Numbered from the stretch's first letter, positions 37,442-46,653 are shown. The stretch is 64,000 nucleotides of DNA from Thalassotalea agarivorans (GCF_030295955.1 NZ_AP027363.1:2232001-2296000), one strand, 5' to 3'. The notes: a model not told the origin generated them from the letters alone. Numbers and translations: made by a program.

Positions 37442-37858
37442 TTAATACTGATTTCTCAGCGCAGGGTCATCTGTTAAATATTCGACAAATTCAACTTCAA
37501 AACCATCGGGATCATAATAATAGGCGTTGCGTATATAGGGATTGTCGTTCTGGCTAAATTTATTGGCATCAAACCCTACAGTTGCTAGTCGCTTCATTAA
37601 CGCGGGCAAATCATCAACGACAAAGCCAAAGTGAGCTAACCCCACTTGGTGGCCTGTTAAATCTCGGTTTTCGCCAATACCATCATCATTTAAAGTGATA
37701 TACATACTATCGGTACCTAAGTGGCACCAACGTCTATCTTTACCATACCACTGCGCCTCTCCTTCGCCGCGCACACGCCATGAAGGAAACGCGGCTTGAT
37801 AAAAATTGATGGACGCTTGAATGTTAGTCACCACTAAATTTAAATGTTCTAGTTTCAT
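37442..37858 (-). CDS. VOC family (glyoxalase/dioxygenase fold) protein, probable SoxR target
   Basis: A 138-residue vicinal-oxygen-chelate protein with two beta-alpha-beta-beta-beta modules. Likely metal ligands are the histidine in MKLEHLNLVVTN, the histidine in QVGLAHFGFVVD and the glutamate in DPDGFEVEFVEY. Relatives include glyoxalase I, fosfomycin/bleomycin resistance proteins and dioxygenases; the activity is open. GGAG precedes the start. It is divergent from soxR, and the intergenic SoxR box sits inside a 19-base promoter spacer facing this gene, so it is probably induced by redox-cycling agents. Confidence 0.87.
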   Translation of the reverse strand: MKLEHLNLVVTNIQASINFYQAAFPSWRVRGEGEAQWYGKDRRWCHLGTDSMYITLNDDGIGENRDLTGHQVGLAHFGFVVDDLPALMKRLATVGFDANKFSQNDNPYIRNAYYYDPDGFEVEFVEYLTDDPALRNQY

Positions 37859-37911
37859 TATATTCTCCTATTTTTTCTTGCATTAATTGCTTCACTAGAC
37901 TTAGCATAAAA

Positions 37912-37929
37912 CCTCAAGTAAGCTTGAGG
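37912..37929. promoter_or_regulatory. SoxR box between the VOC gene and soxR
   Basis: CCTCAAGTAAGCTTGAGG has the same outer arms as the E. coli soxS SoxR site, with an imperfect central dinucleotide. Facing the VOC gene (minus strand) it lies between a -35-like TTTACC (37933-37928) and a -10-like TATGCT (37908-37903) with a 19-base spacer, the long spacer typical of MerR-family activated promoters. Confidence 0.93.
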
Positions 37930-37952
37930 TAAAGTGTTTATTTGGTAACGTT

Positions 37953-38426
37953 ATGCAAGAAGCAAATTGGTCTGTGGGTAAAATCGCGAAGCGCTGCGGC
38001 GTAAAAGTGTCTACACTGCATTTTTACGAAGACAAAGGGTTGATAAAAAGTTGGCGGAATGCGGGTAATCAAAGACGTTACAAACCTGATGTGATGCGAC
38101 GTATATCTGTAATAAAAGCTGCGCAGCGATTAGGCATTTCATTAGAAGAAATCAAAAATGCTTTTGCTCAGTTGCCTGAAAATAGAACACCAGACAAACA
38201 AGATTGGGCCAAATTATCTGCACAATGGCACGCAACACTAACGGAAAAAATAGTGTATTTAACCGAACTTAGAGACTCATTAACCGACTGTATTGGGTGC
38301 GGTTGTTTATCTTTAACGTCCTGTCCGATATACAATAAAGAAGATAATCTCGGCAGCAAGGGTCATGGAGCTGTCTTGCTAAATCAACATGTACAAACGT
38401 CAATAAAGAACAATGAGCAAAGCTGA
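37953..38426 (+). CDS. soxR: Redox-sensitive transcriptional activator SoxR
   Basis: A 157-residue MerR-family regulator with an N-terminal winged helix (SVGKIAKRCGVKVSTLHFYE), a dimerisation helix and the [2Fe-2S] ligands C113, C116, C118 and C124 in DCIGCGCLSLTSCP, the CX2CXCX5C pattern of SoxR. A SoxR box lies 24-41 bases upstream. No soxS is visible; the divergent VOC gene is the evident direct target, as in non-enteric bacteria where SoxR controls enzymes directly. Confidence 0.95.
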   Translation: MQEANWSVGKIAKRCGVKVSTLHFYEDKGLIKSWRNAGNQRRYKPDVMRRISVIKAAQRLGISLEEIKNAFAQLPENRTPDKQDWAKLSAQWHATLTEKIVYLTELRDSLTDCIGCGCLSLTSCPIYNKEDNLGSKGHGAVLLNQHVQTSIKNNEQS

Positions 38427-39093
38427 ACTTATCTTTCAAGTAAAACCAATCAGTCGTCATCATGGTCTGTTTGTAACCCTAGTAGGCCTGGCTGGCTTGT
38501 TGACAATACTGCTGGTATCACAATTGTTTTGGATGCATTTTCGATTGCCACTTATTTTTCTGACGATGGCAGCGCTCGTTACGATTTTTATTGGACTGTT
38601 AAAGCTTACTGAACCTAAATTCAGCTACGAAATATACCCAGATCATTTTGTCTTTATTCATCGAGCAGGTTCTTGGGCTTTGCCCTGGCTTGCTATTGGG
38701 CGCGTCGCACAAGTTAAACTCGATCGTATCGCCGGTGACACGCCACTACCGTATATTGGTGTTAAGTTAACGCAGCTAGCACCATTAGCAGAGTCTATAT
38801 CTCCAAGGCTTGCGAATAAGTTAATACATATACAAAAAGGCCTGCTAACAGCAGCCATTGGCCATCAACAAATGACCTTTGAACAAGGCATTATTAACTT
38901 CGAGCCGTTTGACATAGAAGGCAAGCTATATAAAGGTCCGATTGGCAGTTTCTTGCATCAGTGTGAAGTGTTAAACCAAGCCTATGGTTTCCACTTATAT
39001 TTACCTTATGACAGCATGGATAGAGAAGCAGATGCGTTTGTAACTGCGCTGCAATCAAGTTTAGAAAAGGCAAAAAGAAAGGCGGCTATATAA
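38413..39093 (+). CDS. DUF2982 membrane protein
   Basis: A 226-residue protein with two N-terminal helices (about 20-38 and 44-64), then a cytoplasmic domain with PKFSYEIYPDHFVFIHRAGSW and a long amphipathic remainder. The pattern matches DUF2982, a family of unknown function in Vibrio and Alteromonadales, as far as I can tell by eye. It overlaps the end of soxR by 14 bases, which is unusual for the regulator and suggests co-transcription. Confidence 0.75.
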   Translation: MSKAELIFQVKPISRHHGLFVTLVGLAGLLTILLVSQLFWMHFRLPLIFLTMAALVTIFIGLLKLTEPKFSYEIYPDHFVFIHRAGSWALPWLAIGRVAQVKLDRIAGDTPLPYIGVKLTQLAPLAESISPRLANKLIHIQKGLLTAAIGHQQMTFEQGIINFEPFDIEGKLYKGPIGSFLHQCEVLNQAYGFHLYLPYDSMDREADAFVTALQSSLEKAKRKAAI

Positions 39094-39106
39094 TACAACC
39101 GCCTTT
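39078..39106 (-). terminator. Possible terminator of the S9 peptidase gene
   Basis: AAAGGCGG and CCGCCTTT pair around a 13-base loop, followed on the minus strand by CTTTTTG. It overlaps the 3' end of the DUF2982 gene. The large loop makes it less certain. Confidence 0.5.
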
Positions 39107-39119
39107 GCTATGTTTATGT

Positions 39120-41030
39120 TTACAAGTGGTCTCGTAAGAAGGATAGATACTTATGTGCCGCTTCTATACGATTCTCTTTTTTGGCAAAGCCATGACCTTC
39201 ATCGTCGAACACTAAGTAGTCTACGTAGGTGCCACCTTCTTTAATCGCAGCGACCATATCGTCACTCTCTACTTTGAGTACACGTGGATCGTTTGCGCCT
39301 TGTACAACCAGCACTGGACTTTTCACTTGATGACCAAAAAATACTGGTGAAATACTATGCAGACGTTCTTTATCTGTTGCAGGATCGCCCAGTTCATCGT
39401 AAAGCGCTTTTCTGAAGGCTTCCCAATAAGGAGGTATGCTTTCTAACGTGCGCACCCAGTTGGTAACGCCAAAAATATTTATGCCTAGTTTAAATTCATC
39501 GGTAAATGCCATCGCTGCCATGGTTAGATAGCCGCCATAGCTGCCGCCAATAACACCGATACGGTCAGCATCTACCCAGTCTAAAGACTGCAAATAATAC
39601 TTGTTGTACACCACATCTTTTAGATCGTGATCACCATGCTTCTTATCATCTAAATGGAAGAAGGTTTTTCCGTAACCACTAGAACCACGGTTGTTGATCA
39701 TCGCAATTGCATACCCTTGGTTAACAAGTAACTGTATTAACGCAGAATACCCCTTACGGCTTTGACCACCAGGACCACCATGAATCCAAATCAGCGCCGG
39801 CACTTTCTCGGTTGCAGCTTGTTTTGGCTTGTACAAAATAGTTGGAATCTCTAAGCCATCAAAGCTTTTAAAACGCACTACTTCACTTGTAACCAAGTTA
39901 TCTTCGCTAATATCTGGATTACCATTATCCGTTAGTCGAGTGACTGTATCGGTGCCAATGGAGTGCACATACAAGTTGGATGGAGAAGTGTCAGAATTAA
40001 TATAGAAAACCAGTGTTTTACCATCGCGAGAAAAGTTAACTCCACGTAAATCACCAGCCGGTAGCTGTGGTAAATCTATCCCTTTATTTTCCTGTAAGTC
40101 AGCGATAGTAATTTGTGTTTGCGCGTCTGCATTAATACCTGAAATTTGATATCGACCATCTCTAGAAAAATAGGTGAACATCACATCCCAATCATCTGTG
40201 ACTTCTAACGCCTTATCACCGGAGTCAATATCATAGGCCCATGCTTCCCTGAACTCACCAAACTCATCGGTACCAAAAATCAATTTCTTGCTATCGCGAG
40301 TAAAGGTATAACTGCTGTGCTCTACATCACCCTCATGTTCGGTTATTAGTTTCGGCAATGCTTCTTTAGACTTGGTATCGACTAAAAATAGGTTTGAGTC
40401 TGCGCCAGAATTCACTTTACTCAGTACGATGTACTGGCCATTAGGACTGACTAAATCAATGCTATAGCCACCGTTGTTTTCATAAACAAGTTCACGGCCA
40501 TAATCGTCAGTTCGATATTTGTACAAATCGAAAAATTTAGGATCACGTTCATTGCTCACTACAAAGAAAGCTTCATCATTTTCATGCCAACCAGCAAAAC
40601 TTGCACGTAAGTTCTCGCCAGGTGTTAAATCGATTTCTTCGCCAGATAGCGTTTTAACAAACACATGATCTAGCTCGTTACCGCCTTTATCAGCTGTAAA
40701 TAAAAAACGCTCATCTTTTGGAAACCAACTTACCGCAAAGATTGACTCTTTGGTTGAATGCGTTAACTGTGTCGGCGCATCACCATTAACAGGTACTTTG
40801 TAAGCATTGAATATGCCGGTTGAATCGTTACTCACCAATACCGCTGTGGCATCGCTATTGATAGACGAACCAAAGGTTGTAGTAGTTTGATAGAATTGTT
40901 CTGGCGTATATTGCTTGAACGTACTTTCTACTTGCTTAGGCGCTTGCGCTTCAGGTTGTGGTTGCTCACTACAAGCAACAAGAAACAACGCAGAAGTTGC
41001 GAGCATGCCTAAACGCTTTAAATTAGCCAT
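39120..41030 (-). CDS. S9 prolyl-oligopeptidase family lipoprotein
   Basis: A 636-residue serine peptidase. It has a lipoprotein signal (lipobox LVAC, cysteine 20), an N-terminal beta-propeller (about 40-370) and a C-terminal alpha/beta hydrolase domain. The catalytic serine is in VIGGSYGGYLTMA, the aspartate in QGANDPRVL and the histidine in DEGHGFAKKEN. The layout fits acylaminoacyl/dipeptidyl-peptidase-like S9 enzymes that trim peptides in the periplasm. It is transcribed alone. Confidence 0.93.
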   Translation of the reverse strand: MANLKRLGMLATSALFLVACSEQPQPEAQAPKQVESTFKQYTPEQFYQTTTTFGSSINSDATAVLVSNDSTGIFNAYKVPVNGDAPTQLTHSTKESIFAVSWFPKDERFLFTADKGGNELDHVFVKTLSGEEIDLTPGENLRASFAGWHENDEAFFVVSNERDPKFFDLYKYRTDDYGRELVYENNGGYSIDLVSPNGQYIVLSKVNSGADSNLFLVDTKSKEALPKLITEHEGDVEHSSYTFTRDSKKLIFGTDEFGEFREAWAYDIDSGDKALEVTDDWDVMFTYFSRDGRYQISGINADAQTQITIADLQENKGIDLPQLPAGDLRGVNFSRDGKTLVFYINSDTSPSNLYVHSIGTDTVTRLTDNGNPDISEDNLVTSEVVRFKSFDGLEIPTILYKPKQAATEKVPALIWIHGGPGGQSRKGYSALIQLLVNQGYAIAMINNRGSSGYGKTFFHLDDKKHGDHDLKDVVYNKYYLQSLDWVDADRIGVIGGSYGGYLTMAAMAFTDEFKLGINIFGVTNWVRTLESIPPYWEAFRKALYDELGDPATDKERLHSISPVFFGHQVKSPVLVVQGANDPRVLKVESDDMVAAIKEGGTYVDYLVFDDEGHGFAKKENRIEAAHKYLSFLRDHL

Positions 41031-41106
41031 GAAATGTCCTTTTTTATATTTTTAACAACAAGTTAATGCGGTGGATATAACATAGCGATGGAAAGAAAAT
41101 AAGGCA

Positions 41107-41130
41107 ATAAAAAAGGCGGTAAAACCGCCT
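41107..41130 (-). terminator. Terminator of efpL
   Basis: AGGCGGT, a three-base loop and ACCGCCT, with a T run on the minus strand side, 32 bases after the stop of the EF-P-like gene. Confidence 0.85.
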
Positions 41131-41161
41131 CTATTCATATTTGTTTACATAAAAGTTTTCG

Positions 41162-41728
41162 CTATGCGCGGCTCATAAACTTTTTATCTTCAGTATTTAC
41201 TTTTACTCTGTCACCGCTAGAGATGTATTCTGGTACTTGGATAACAAGGCCAGTGCTTAACGTTGCTGGCTTTGTACGAGAAGTTGCAGAGGCACCTTTA
41301 ATTGAAGGGTCTGTTTCAACAATATCAAGCTCTACACTTGGCGGCACATCAATACCAACAGCATTGCCGTCAACAATAATGGCATACATACCCTCTGTCG
41401 ATTCCGTAATAAATGGAATTTGACCTTCTATTTGCTCAGAATTTAGGTTGTACGGGGTATAGTCTTCATTATCCATAAAGACATATTCATCACCATCGAT
41501 GTAAGAAAACATCGCTGGACGTCGAATCAGGTCGGCCATATTAAGCATATCGCTATCTTTAAACGTGTGATCGACCTTTTGACCGGTTACTACATCGTAA
41601 ATACGCATTCTATATAAACTACCGCCTGCTCGTCCCTGTGGAACGCTGCGTTCGATATCTTTGACAATATAAACACCGTTATTGAATTCTATCGCCTGAT
41701 TCTTTTTTATTTCACTTGCCTTTGGCAT
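41162..41728 (-). CDS. efpL: Elongation factor P-like protein EfpL (YeiP)
   Basis: A 188-residue EF-P paralogue (E. coli YeiP 190). The N-terminal KOW-like domain carries the tip [20 protein letters not shown], with arginine where EF-P has its modified lysine. It then has [13 protein letters not shown] and the C-terminal OB domain with [20 protein letters not shown] and [15 protein letters not shown]. It helps ribosomes pass polyproline and similar stalls. The extended tip loop with arginine is the recognised mark of EfpL. It is transcribed alone. Confidence 0.94.
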   Translation of the reverse strand: MPKASEIKKNQAIEFNNGVYIVKDIERSVPQGRAGGSLYRMRIYDVVTGQKVDHTFKDSDMLNMADLIRRPAMFSYIDGDEYVFMDNEDYTPYNLNSEQIEGQIPFITESTEGMYAIIVDGNAVGIDVPPSVELDIVETDPSIKGASATSRTKPATLSTGLVIQVPEYISSGDRVKVNTEDKKFMSRA

Positions 41729-41869
41729 AACCGTTCTCTCATAAAATGTGATGCGCAGAAGATAGCATACTCAACTAAAACCACAAAATTGAAGATTTTC
41801 AAGATAAATCCAACTTTTTTGCCTTTGCCAACGACTGTAGTTAATAACACTAAAAAATAGGACATCGTA

Positions 41870-42460
41870 ATGCACTTACTAAAATCAATAGCTATTGCCG
41901 CAACAGCATGCACAGTCGCCATCGCATCGGCTCAGCAACCCCTTAAAACAATTGAAGAAAATACAACAATTACCCGCTCTAACAACACGGTAGAAATTAC
42001 CGCGCGACAACAAGGCAAAGAGAAAAGCATTACCTACAAGGTCAATGGTAAAACCTTTACTCATCAGCAGTTAACTGAGGCGCAACAACAAAAACTCAAT
42101 GACATTCAACAAAAGCTACATATGGCTGAAGCAAAGCTCGATGTTAGCGAACATGAAATGGATATTGTTATTGAAAAGCTAGACAAAAAAGTCGCACAGC
42201 TCGACGTTGAAATAAAGCAGTTAGAAGACGCTAAAGTTGAAATTGAATATACGTCAGTTGGACACAAGGAACTTGATGAAATCCACCAACGCCTAGACAA
42301 AGAAACTGAGCAGCTCGAGAAAGTGATTGAAGTAAAGGAAATTGAAATCGCAGAAATTGAAGCGTCATTGCCTGATTTAGATGAGCAACAATTTGACGAG
42401 ATAACCAAGCTAACAGAAGCATTGCATAGCGAGTTGGTGGCTATTGCTGAGACCTTGTAA
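41870..42460 (+). CDS. Periplasmic coiled-coil protein, unknown function
   Basis: A 196-residue protein with a signal peptide (1-21, ending AIASA) and a long coiled coil from about 60 to 190, with regular Leu/Ile/Val heptads (KLDVSEHEMDIVIEKLDKKV, QLDVEIKQLEDAKVEIEY). It is strongly acidic. A short beta-rich section (ITRSNNTVEITARQQGKEKS) precedes the coil. I recognise no family. Its 3' end overlaps the convergent gene by 20 bases. Confidence 0.75.
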   Translation: MHLLKSIAIAATACTVAIASAQQPLKTIEENTTITRSNNTVEITARQQGKEKSITYKVNGKTFTHQQLTEAQQQKLNDIQQKLHMAEAKLDVSEHEMDIVIEKLDKKVAQLDVEIKQLEDAKVEIEYTSVGHKELDEIHQRLDKETEQLEKVIEVKEIEIAEIEASLPDLDEQQFDEITKLTEALHSELVAIAETL

Positions 42461-43013
42461 GCGTTGACGAAAAATGCGCTAGAATTAGCTCTGTCAGATA
42501 AACTATCTTAATGTTAGAGAGCTGCCGATAATCAAAATAGGGACACACAATAAGGTTGTGCGCCTCACTTATCGCAAATTCATTATTTAGCCATTTGAGT
42601 GAAGGTAAATTGAGTGATTTTGCATATTGCCTGCCCATCACAATATGCAGTTGTTCGCTTTGTTTGGAGGTATCTGGCGCCGTAAAAAACAAACCGGTTT
42701 CACTCTTGTTCTGCAGTAATCGTTGGTCGCGATAGCTCTGCCAACGATCATACTGCTGCGAAATAGTGGCAATAACGCCATCAGTTTTTGATGAAAGGCA
42801 AAGTTGTGACGACAAAGCAAACATCACTTTCGCATAAACATTAAATACCTTGCGCCAGCCATTACCGCATGCTTGACCAATCTCATTAATATGACCTGCT
42901 TGCAACTCGCGTACCGAGCTAAGTTGATTATAAGGCGTTAGTTGTGGTGTATTGGCAATGTAAACGCAAATGCGCGCGTCGCTTTGACCTAAGCCGATAG
43001 TCTGTTGTGTCAT
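42441..43013 (-). CDS. Conserved protein of unknown function (possibly DUF6942)
   Basis: A 190-residue soluble protein. The N-terminal ARICVYIANTPQLTPYNQL, the cysteine-containing QACGNGWRKVFNVYAKVMFA and the C-terminal NLIVCPYFDYRQLSNIKIVY look like a conserved gammaproteobacterial family that I associate, uncertainly, with DUF6942. No catalytic motif is evident. It overlaps the convergent coiled-coil gene by 20 bases. Confidence 0.7.
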   Translation of the reverse strand: MTQQTIGLGQSDARICVYIANTPQLTPYNQLSSVRELQAGHINEIGQACGNGWRKVFNVYAKVMFALSSQLCLSSKTDGVIATISQQYDRWQSYRDQRLLQNKSETGLFFTAPDTSKQSEQLHIVMGRQYAKSLNLPSLKWLNNEFAISEAHNLIVCPYFDYRQLSNIKIVYLTELILAHFSSTLTRSQQ

Positions 43014-43094
43014 TGCAAAAATGATTTAATTAAGTATGGTGAACATACTACGCTTTATTAGAGGCAAATTACTATTTTAAACACAGTTTTAGTT

Positions 43095-43553
43095 TTGTGG
43101 GCATCGTTTATATCCTCCAATGGAATCAACGTAGACGGTGAATGCGTACAAGTACCTCGTCAAGACAATACTGCTATTTGCACCTTTACTAACGCAAGTG
43201 AAACTGCGCCTTATCAGGACTACAAAATATCGGTCAAACAACCAGGTAAAATCACGAAATTGTTCGAGCAAACCTACGCTATTACCGTACCAGGGCATGT
43301 CTTTTTTAGTAATGGCGGGCGCTTAGTCGTATTTGAATTTGCTGAAGAGGGACATCCTCAGTATTGGATTTATGCCACAGCTGACGTGCTTAAAGGGAAT
43401 ATAGACGACATGGTGTATTATTTTGAGCGTTATGAGCTTAAATACATCGAATCGCTAAATGATGATGGTACCTTAGTTTTTGCTGTGCAATGTCATGAAC
43501 AAGGCGAAGACACCTGCAAAGAGCAACTCAATATATACACAGCGCAAAAATAA
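43095..43553 (+). CDS. Hypothetical exported protein; start uncertain
   Basis: A protein of at least 152 residues with four cysteines and a beta-rich, acidic composition; no family is recognised. The TTG at 43095 is the only conventional start but has no ribosome binding site and cuts into a hydrophobic segment. In the same frame, an ATT at 43074 lies nine bases after AGAGG (43060-43064) and would give ILNTVLVLWASFISSNG as a signal-peptide-like start. No ATG, GTG or other TTG is available before the in-frame stop at 43059. A hairpin terminator follows. Confidence 0.62.
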   Translation: MWASFISSNGINVDGECVQVPRQDNTAICTFTNASETAPYQDYKISVKQPGKITKLFEQTYAITVPGHVFFSNGGRLVVFEFAEEGHPQYWIYATADVLKGNIDDMVYYFERYELKYIESLNDDGTLVFAVQCHEQGEDTCKEQLNIYTAQK

Positions 43554-43575
43554 AAAGCGCCGAAGCGCGCTTTTT
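43552..43575 (+). terminator. Bidirectional terminator
   Basis: AAAAAGCGC and GCGCTTTTT pair around a six-base loop between convergent genes. Confidence 0.75.
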
Positions 43576-43576
43576 G

Positions 43577-45493
43577 TTAATCTTTAAAATCATCCAGATA
43601 GTCTTTGGGCGGCGGCGTCCAACCTCGCTCGGTCGCATTATGTTTATCTAAACGATTGGCTTCCATCGCCGTTTTAATGGTTTCTTCTAGCGTCATAAAC
43701 ATGGTGCGATAGTCTTGCCCAAATTTTTCACCCTCTGTCCGTTTTTTCCACTCGTTATACAGCTCATCAGACGCGTTGTTTTCAACGGTATTAAACGCAT
43801 GCTTTTTCTGCTCAATATCAAAGGGATGAAAACCTAAATGAGTTAAAGCAGATGCTCCCATTTCGAGCGCGGAAAAATAGGTTTCAGCGACAATAATATC
43901 AGCACCTTGATCTCTCAATTCGTAGGTATGGCCTTTATCGAATGAGCGCGCAAGAATTTTAACCTTAGGGTAACTGTGCTTAATATGATGCGTTAAGCTA
44001 ACAGCCTCTTCTTTATCATCTATGGCAATAACAATCATGTCTGCCGTTTCAATACCTGCGGTATGAAGCAAATCTGGACGACTGGCATCACCATAATAGG
44101 ACTTAATGTTGATACTGCGCAGGTTTTGCACTTGCGTGGCTTGTCTATCCAACACCACCGTATTAATACCATTGGCGGTGAGCATTCTATTGACGATTTG
44201 GCCAAAGCGTCCAACGCCAGCAATAATGACCGTTCCTTTGTGCATATCTTGATCGTATTCGCCTTGTTCATTTGACTGTAGCTCGTAGCGACGCAATATC
44301 ACTTTCTCATACAAAATGAATAGCAGCGGTGTTAGGAACATTGATATGGCGACAACCAACTGCAGCATACTGGCAAGTTCATTCGACAATACATTGTTTT
44401 GCAGACTAAAACTGAGTAGAACAAAACCAAATTCACCTACTTGTGCAAGGCTTAACGCAAATAGCCATCGGTTGCTGCCTTTAACTTTGAATATGATCGC
44501 CAGCACATACAAAATCGCACCTTTGATCAAGATAACGGCCGCTGTAATGACTAATATCGGGGTTAAATTTTGCGATAAAATATCAAAATTAATTCCTGCA
44601 CCTACTGTAATAAAGAACAAGCCGAGTAAAAGCCCTTTAAATGGCTCTATATTGGTTTCTAATTCATGTTTGAACTCACTATTTGCCAGCACCACACCCG
44701 CCAAAAAGGTACCGAGTGCAGGCGATAATCCAACCAGGCTCATCAGCGCGGCAATACCAATAACAAGCAGCAATGCTGTTGCTACAAATATTTCTCGCAG
44801 CCCCGAATTCGCAACATATTTAAATAACGGACGACTTAAGAAATGGCCACCAAAGATAACTGCTGAAATACTGGCGATAATAGCAAGGCCATATGCCCAA
44901 CTCGGCAAGCCTGCTACTAGACTTAACTCTTCATGATGTTCTGTCGCTGTCTGTAGCGATGAAGCGGCTTCAACCAGCTCAGGTAAGGCAAGCATGGGAA
45001 TAAAGGCAAGCATAGGTATGACCGCAATATCTTGCATCAACAGGACCGAAAATGCGCTTTGTCCGCCGGAAGATTTATTCAGCCCTTTTTCGTTGAGTGA
45101 TTGCAAAACGATAGCGGTAGAAGATAACGAAAAAATTAAACCTATCGCTATCGCAACGGTAACGGGTTGACCAAATGCCAGTGCAATCGCCATTACAATG
45201 ACCACTGTTAGCGACACTTGTAATCCACCTAAGCCGATCAACTTGGACTTCATATTCCATAGCATTTTTGGCTCGAGCTCTAAGCCCACCAAAAATAACA
45301 TCATCACCACACCAAATTCAGCGAAATGCTGAATAGCCGTGGTTTCTTGCCCAACTAAGCCAATAACAGGACCAATGATAACACCGGCAATGAGGTAACC
45401 TAAGACGCTACCAAGTCCTAGCTTTTTAGCTAAAGGTACGGCAATAACAGCGGCAAAGAGATAAATAAAGGCTTGAATAAAGATAGAAGTCAT
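43577..45493 (-). CDS. KefB/KefC-type potassium/proton antiporter
   Basis: A 638-residue CPA2-family transporter with about 12 membrane helices in residues 1-385 and a cytoplasmic RCK/TrkA-N domain (about 405-520) with the NAD-type loop VIIAGVGRFGQIVNRMLTAN. The C-terminal extension is charged. In E. coli, Kef systems are gated by glutathione adducts and protect from electrophiles by cytoplasmic acidification. I cannot decide between KefB and KefC by eye. It overlaps the KefG/KefF-like gene as TAATG, so the two are coupled. Confidence 0.92.
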   Translation of the reverse strand: MTSIFIQAFIYLFAAVIAVPLAKKLGLGSVLGYLIAGVIIGPVIGLVGQETTAIQHFAEFGVVMMLFLVGLELEPKMLWNMKSKLIGLGGLQVSLTVVIVMAIALAFGQPVTVAIAIGLIFSLSSTAIVLQSLNEKGLNKSSGGQSAFSVLLMQDIAVIPMLAFIPMLALPELVEAASSLQTATEHHEELSLVAGLPSWAYGLAIIASISAVIFGGHFLSRPLFKYVANSGLREIFVATALLLVIGIAALMSLVGLSPALGTFLAGVVLANSEFKHELETNIEPFKGLLLGLFFITVGAGINFDILSQNLTPILVITAAVILIKGAILYVLAIIFKVKGSNRWLFALSLAQVGEFGFVLLSFSLQNNVLSNELASMLQLVVAISMFLTPLLFILYEKVILRRYELQSNEQGEYDQDMHKGTVIIAGVGRFGQIVNRMLTANGINTVVLDRQATQVQNLRSINIKSYYGDASRPDLLHTAGIETADMIVIAIDDKEEAVSLTHHIKHSYPKVKILARSFDKGHTYELRDQGADIIVAETYFSALEMGASALTHLGFHPFDIEQKKHAFNTVENNASDELYNEWKKRTEGEKFGQDYRTMFMTLEETIKTAMEANRLDKHNATERGWTPPPKDYLDDFKD

Positions 45494-46122
45494 TACTTGT
45501 TCTCCTCTGTTGTAGAGGCAATAACAGCTTCTAAATCATCGTTAATTCGTTGCAATTCACTGGCTTTGCTAAGGTCGACTCGCCCTTGATGTAATGCGGT
45601 AAGCAAGGCGACATAATCGCCAACATGTTGTTGTACGCGCCCCTCTTCTACAGCGGTGCGGCTGGCAAACAAAGCAAAAGGCGGAAGATATTTCATTCCG
45701 GTGAGATTGGCTGTTTGCTCAAGTGGTTGCAATAACTCCCGAATAGTAAAGTGATTATAACCTTGCGCTCGATAGGCCTTTTCGGCGCCACCAGCGGTTA
45801 ACGCACACATAAAGGTTTTACCGTGCAATGCCGTGCCCTCGCTGCCATAAGCAAACCCATATTCAAGCACCAAGTCTTGCCACTCTTTTAAGATTGCAGG
45901 TGTTGAATACCAATAAAATGGAAATTGAAACACCACAATATCGTGGGCGTTCAATCGCTGTTGCTCTTTATCTATATCTATTTTGAAATTTGGATATTCG
46001 CCATACAAATCAACGACGGTAACAAAATCGAGTTCCTTAGCCGCTTTGAACATGGGTCGATTGACCTCGGAACGGCTTAAAGAAGGGTGAGCAAACAAGA
46101 GTAAAATCTTATTATTTTTCAT
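45493..46122 (-). CDS. KefF/KefG-like ancillary NAD(P)H oxidoreductase
   Basis: A 209-residue flavodoxin-like quinone reductase. It begins KILLLFAHPSLSRSEVNRPM with the family FAHP motif. It contains VVFQFPFYWYSTPAILKEWQ and the flavin-side TAGGAEKAY. KefF/KefG proteins bind the Kef channel and are needed for full activity. It is coupled to the antiporter gene downstream. Confidence 0.92.
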   Translation of the reverse strand: MKNNKILLLFAHPSLSRSEVNRPMFKAAKELDFVTVVDLYGEYPNFKIDIDKEQQRLNAHDIVVFQFPFYWYSTPAILKEWQDLVLEYGFAYGSEGTALHGKTFMCALTAGGAEKAYRAQGYNHFTIRELLQPLEQTANLTGMKYLPPFALFASRTAVEEGRVQQHVGDYVALLTALHQGRVDLSKASELQRINDDLEAVIASTTEENK

Positions 46123-46208
46123 GGCAATACCGATTGTTATAGGGGTATCAATCGATTATCGCTTATGTAGCAAAAGTTGCAAGTTTAACAGAGAAGCTAG
46201 CGCGTCGA

Positions 46209-46541
46209 TTAACGGCAAAAATCTGAGAAGCCTCCAGGCATCATAGATTGCTGCTTTAAACGTAAATCTCTAATCGCTTTTTTGAGTTCGTTTTGCTGTT
46301 GCTTATCGGTTGTGCGTTCCAGCTCTTGTTGCAACGACTTTATGTCTTTCATTGTTTCAACCGCAGGTGGCACATAGCCAGCATTTTTTAGCATTTGATA
46401 GCCAGCCCGCAAATGTTTGGGTGCTCTGAAATAATCATCGAAAGACAATGACTCTCCACGATACGCATTGTTTTCAAGTTCAATGTCTGTTTGCTTTTGT
46501 TTGCGCCAAGCGCTAATCACATTTTCGGCAAGTAAAGACAT
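46209..46541 (-). CDS. DUF1992 (DnaJ-subfamily-C28-like) protein
   Basis: A 110-residue DUF1992 protein. The core APKHLRAGYQMLKNAGYVPP matches the family signature PPELRAGYRLLKNAG known from E. coli YhdN. A longer frame extends to 46580, but the ATG at 46541 (MSLLAENVISAW) has GGAG eight bases upstream and matches the family start. Function is unknown. No J domain is present. Confidence 0.88.
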   Translation of the reverse strand: MSLLAENVISAWRKQKQTDIELENNAYRGESLSFDDYFRAPKHLRAGYQMLKNAGYVPPAVETMKDIKSLQQELERTTDKQQQNELKKAIRDLRLKQQSMMPGGFSDFCR

Positions 46542-46628
46542 ATAATACTCCACACAATTATATGGAGATATTTTACGCAATTCCTTTAATATTTACCGTT
46601 GTATCTGGTTACCCCATGTAAAAAGATG

Positions 46629-46653
46629 TAAAAAAGCGGCCATTAGGCCGCTT
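46629..46653 (-). terminator. Terminator of the fasciclin gene
   Basis: AAGCGGCC and GGCCGCTT pair around a four-base loop, followed by a T run on the minus strand. Confidence 0.85.
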
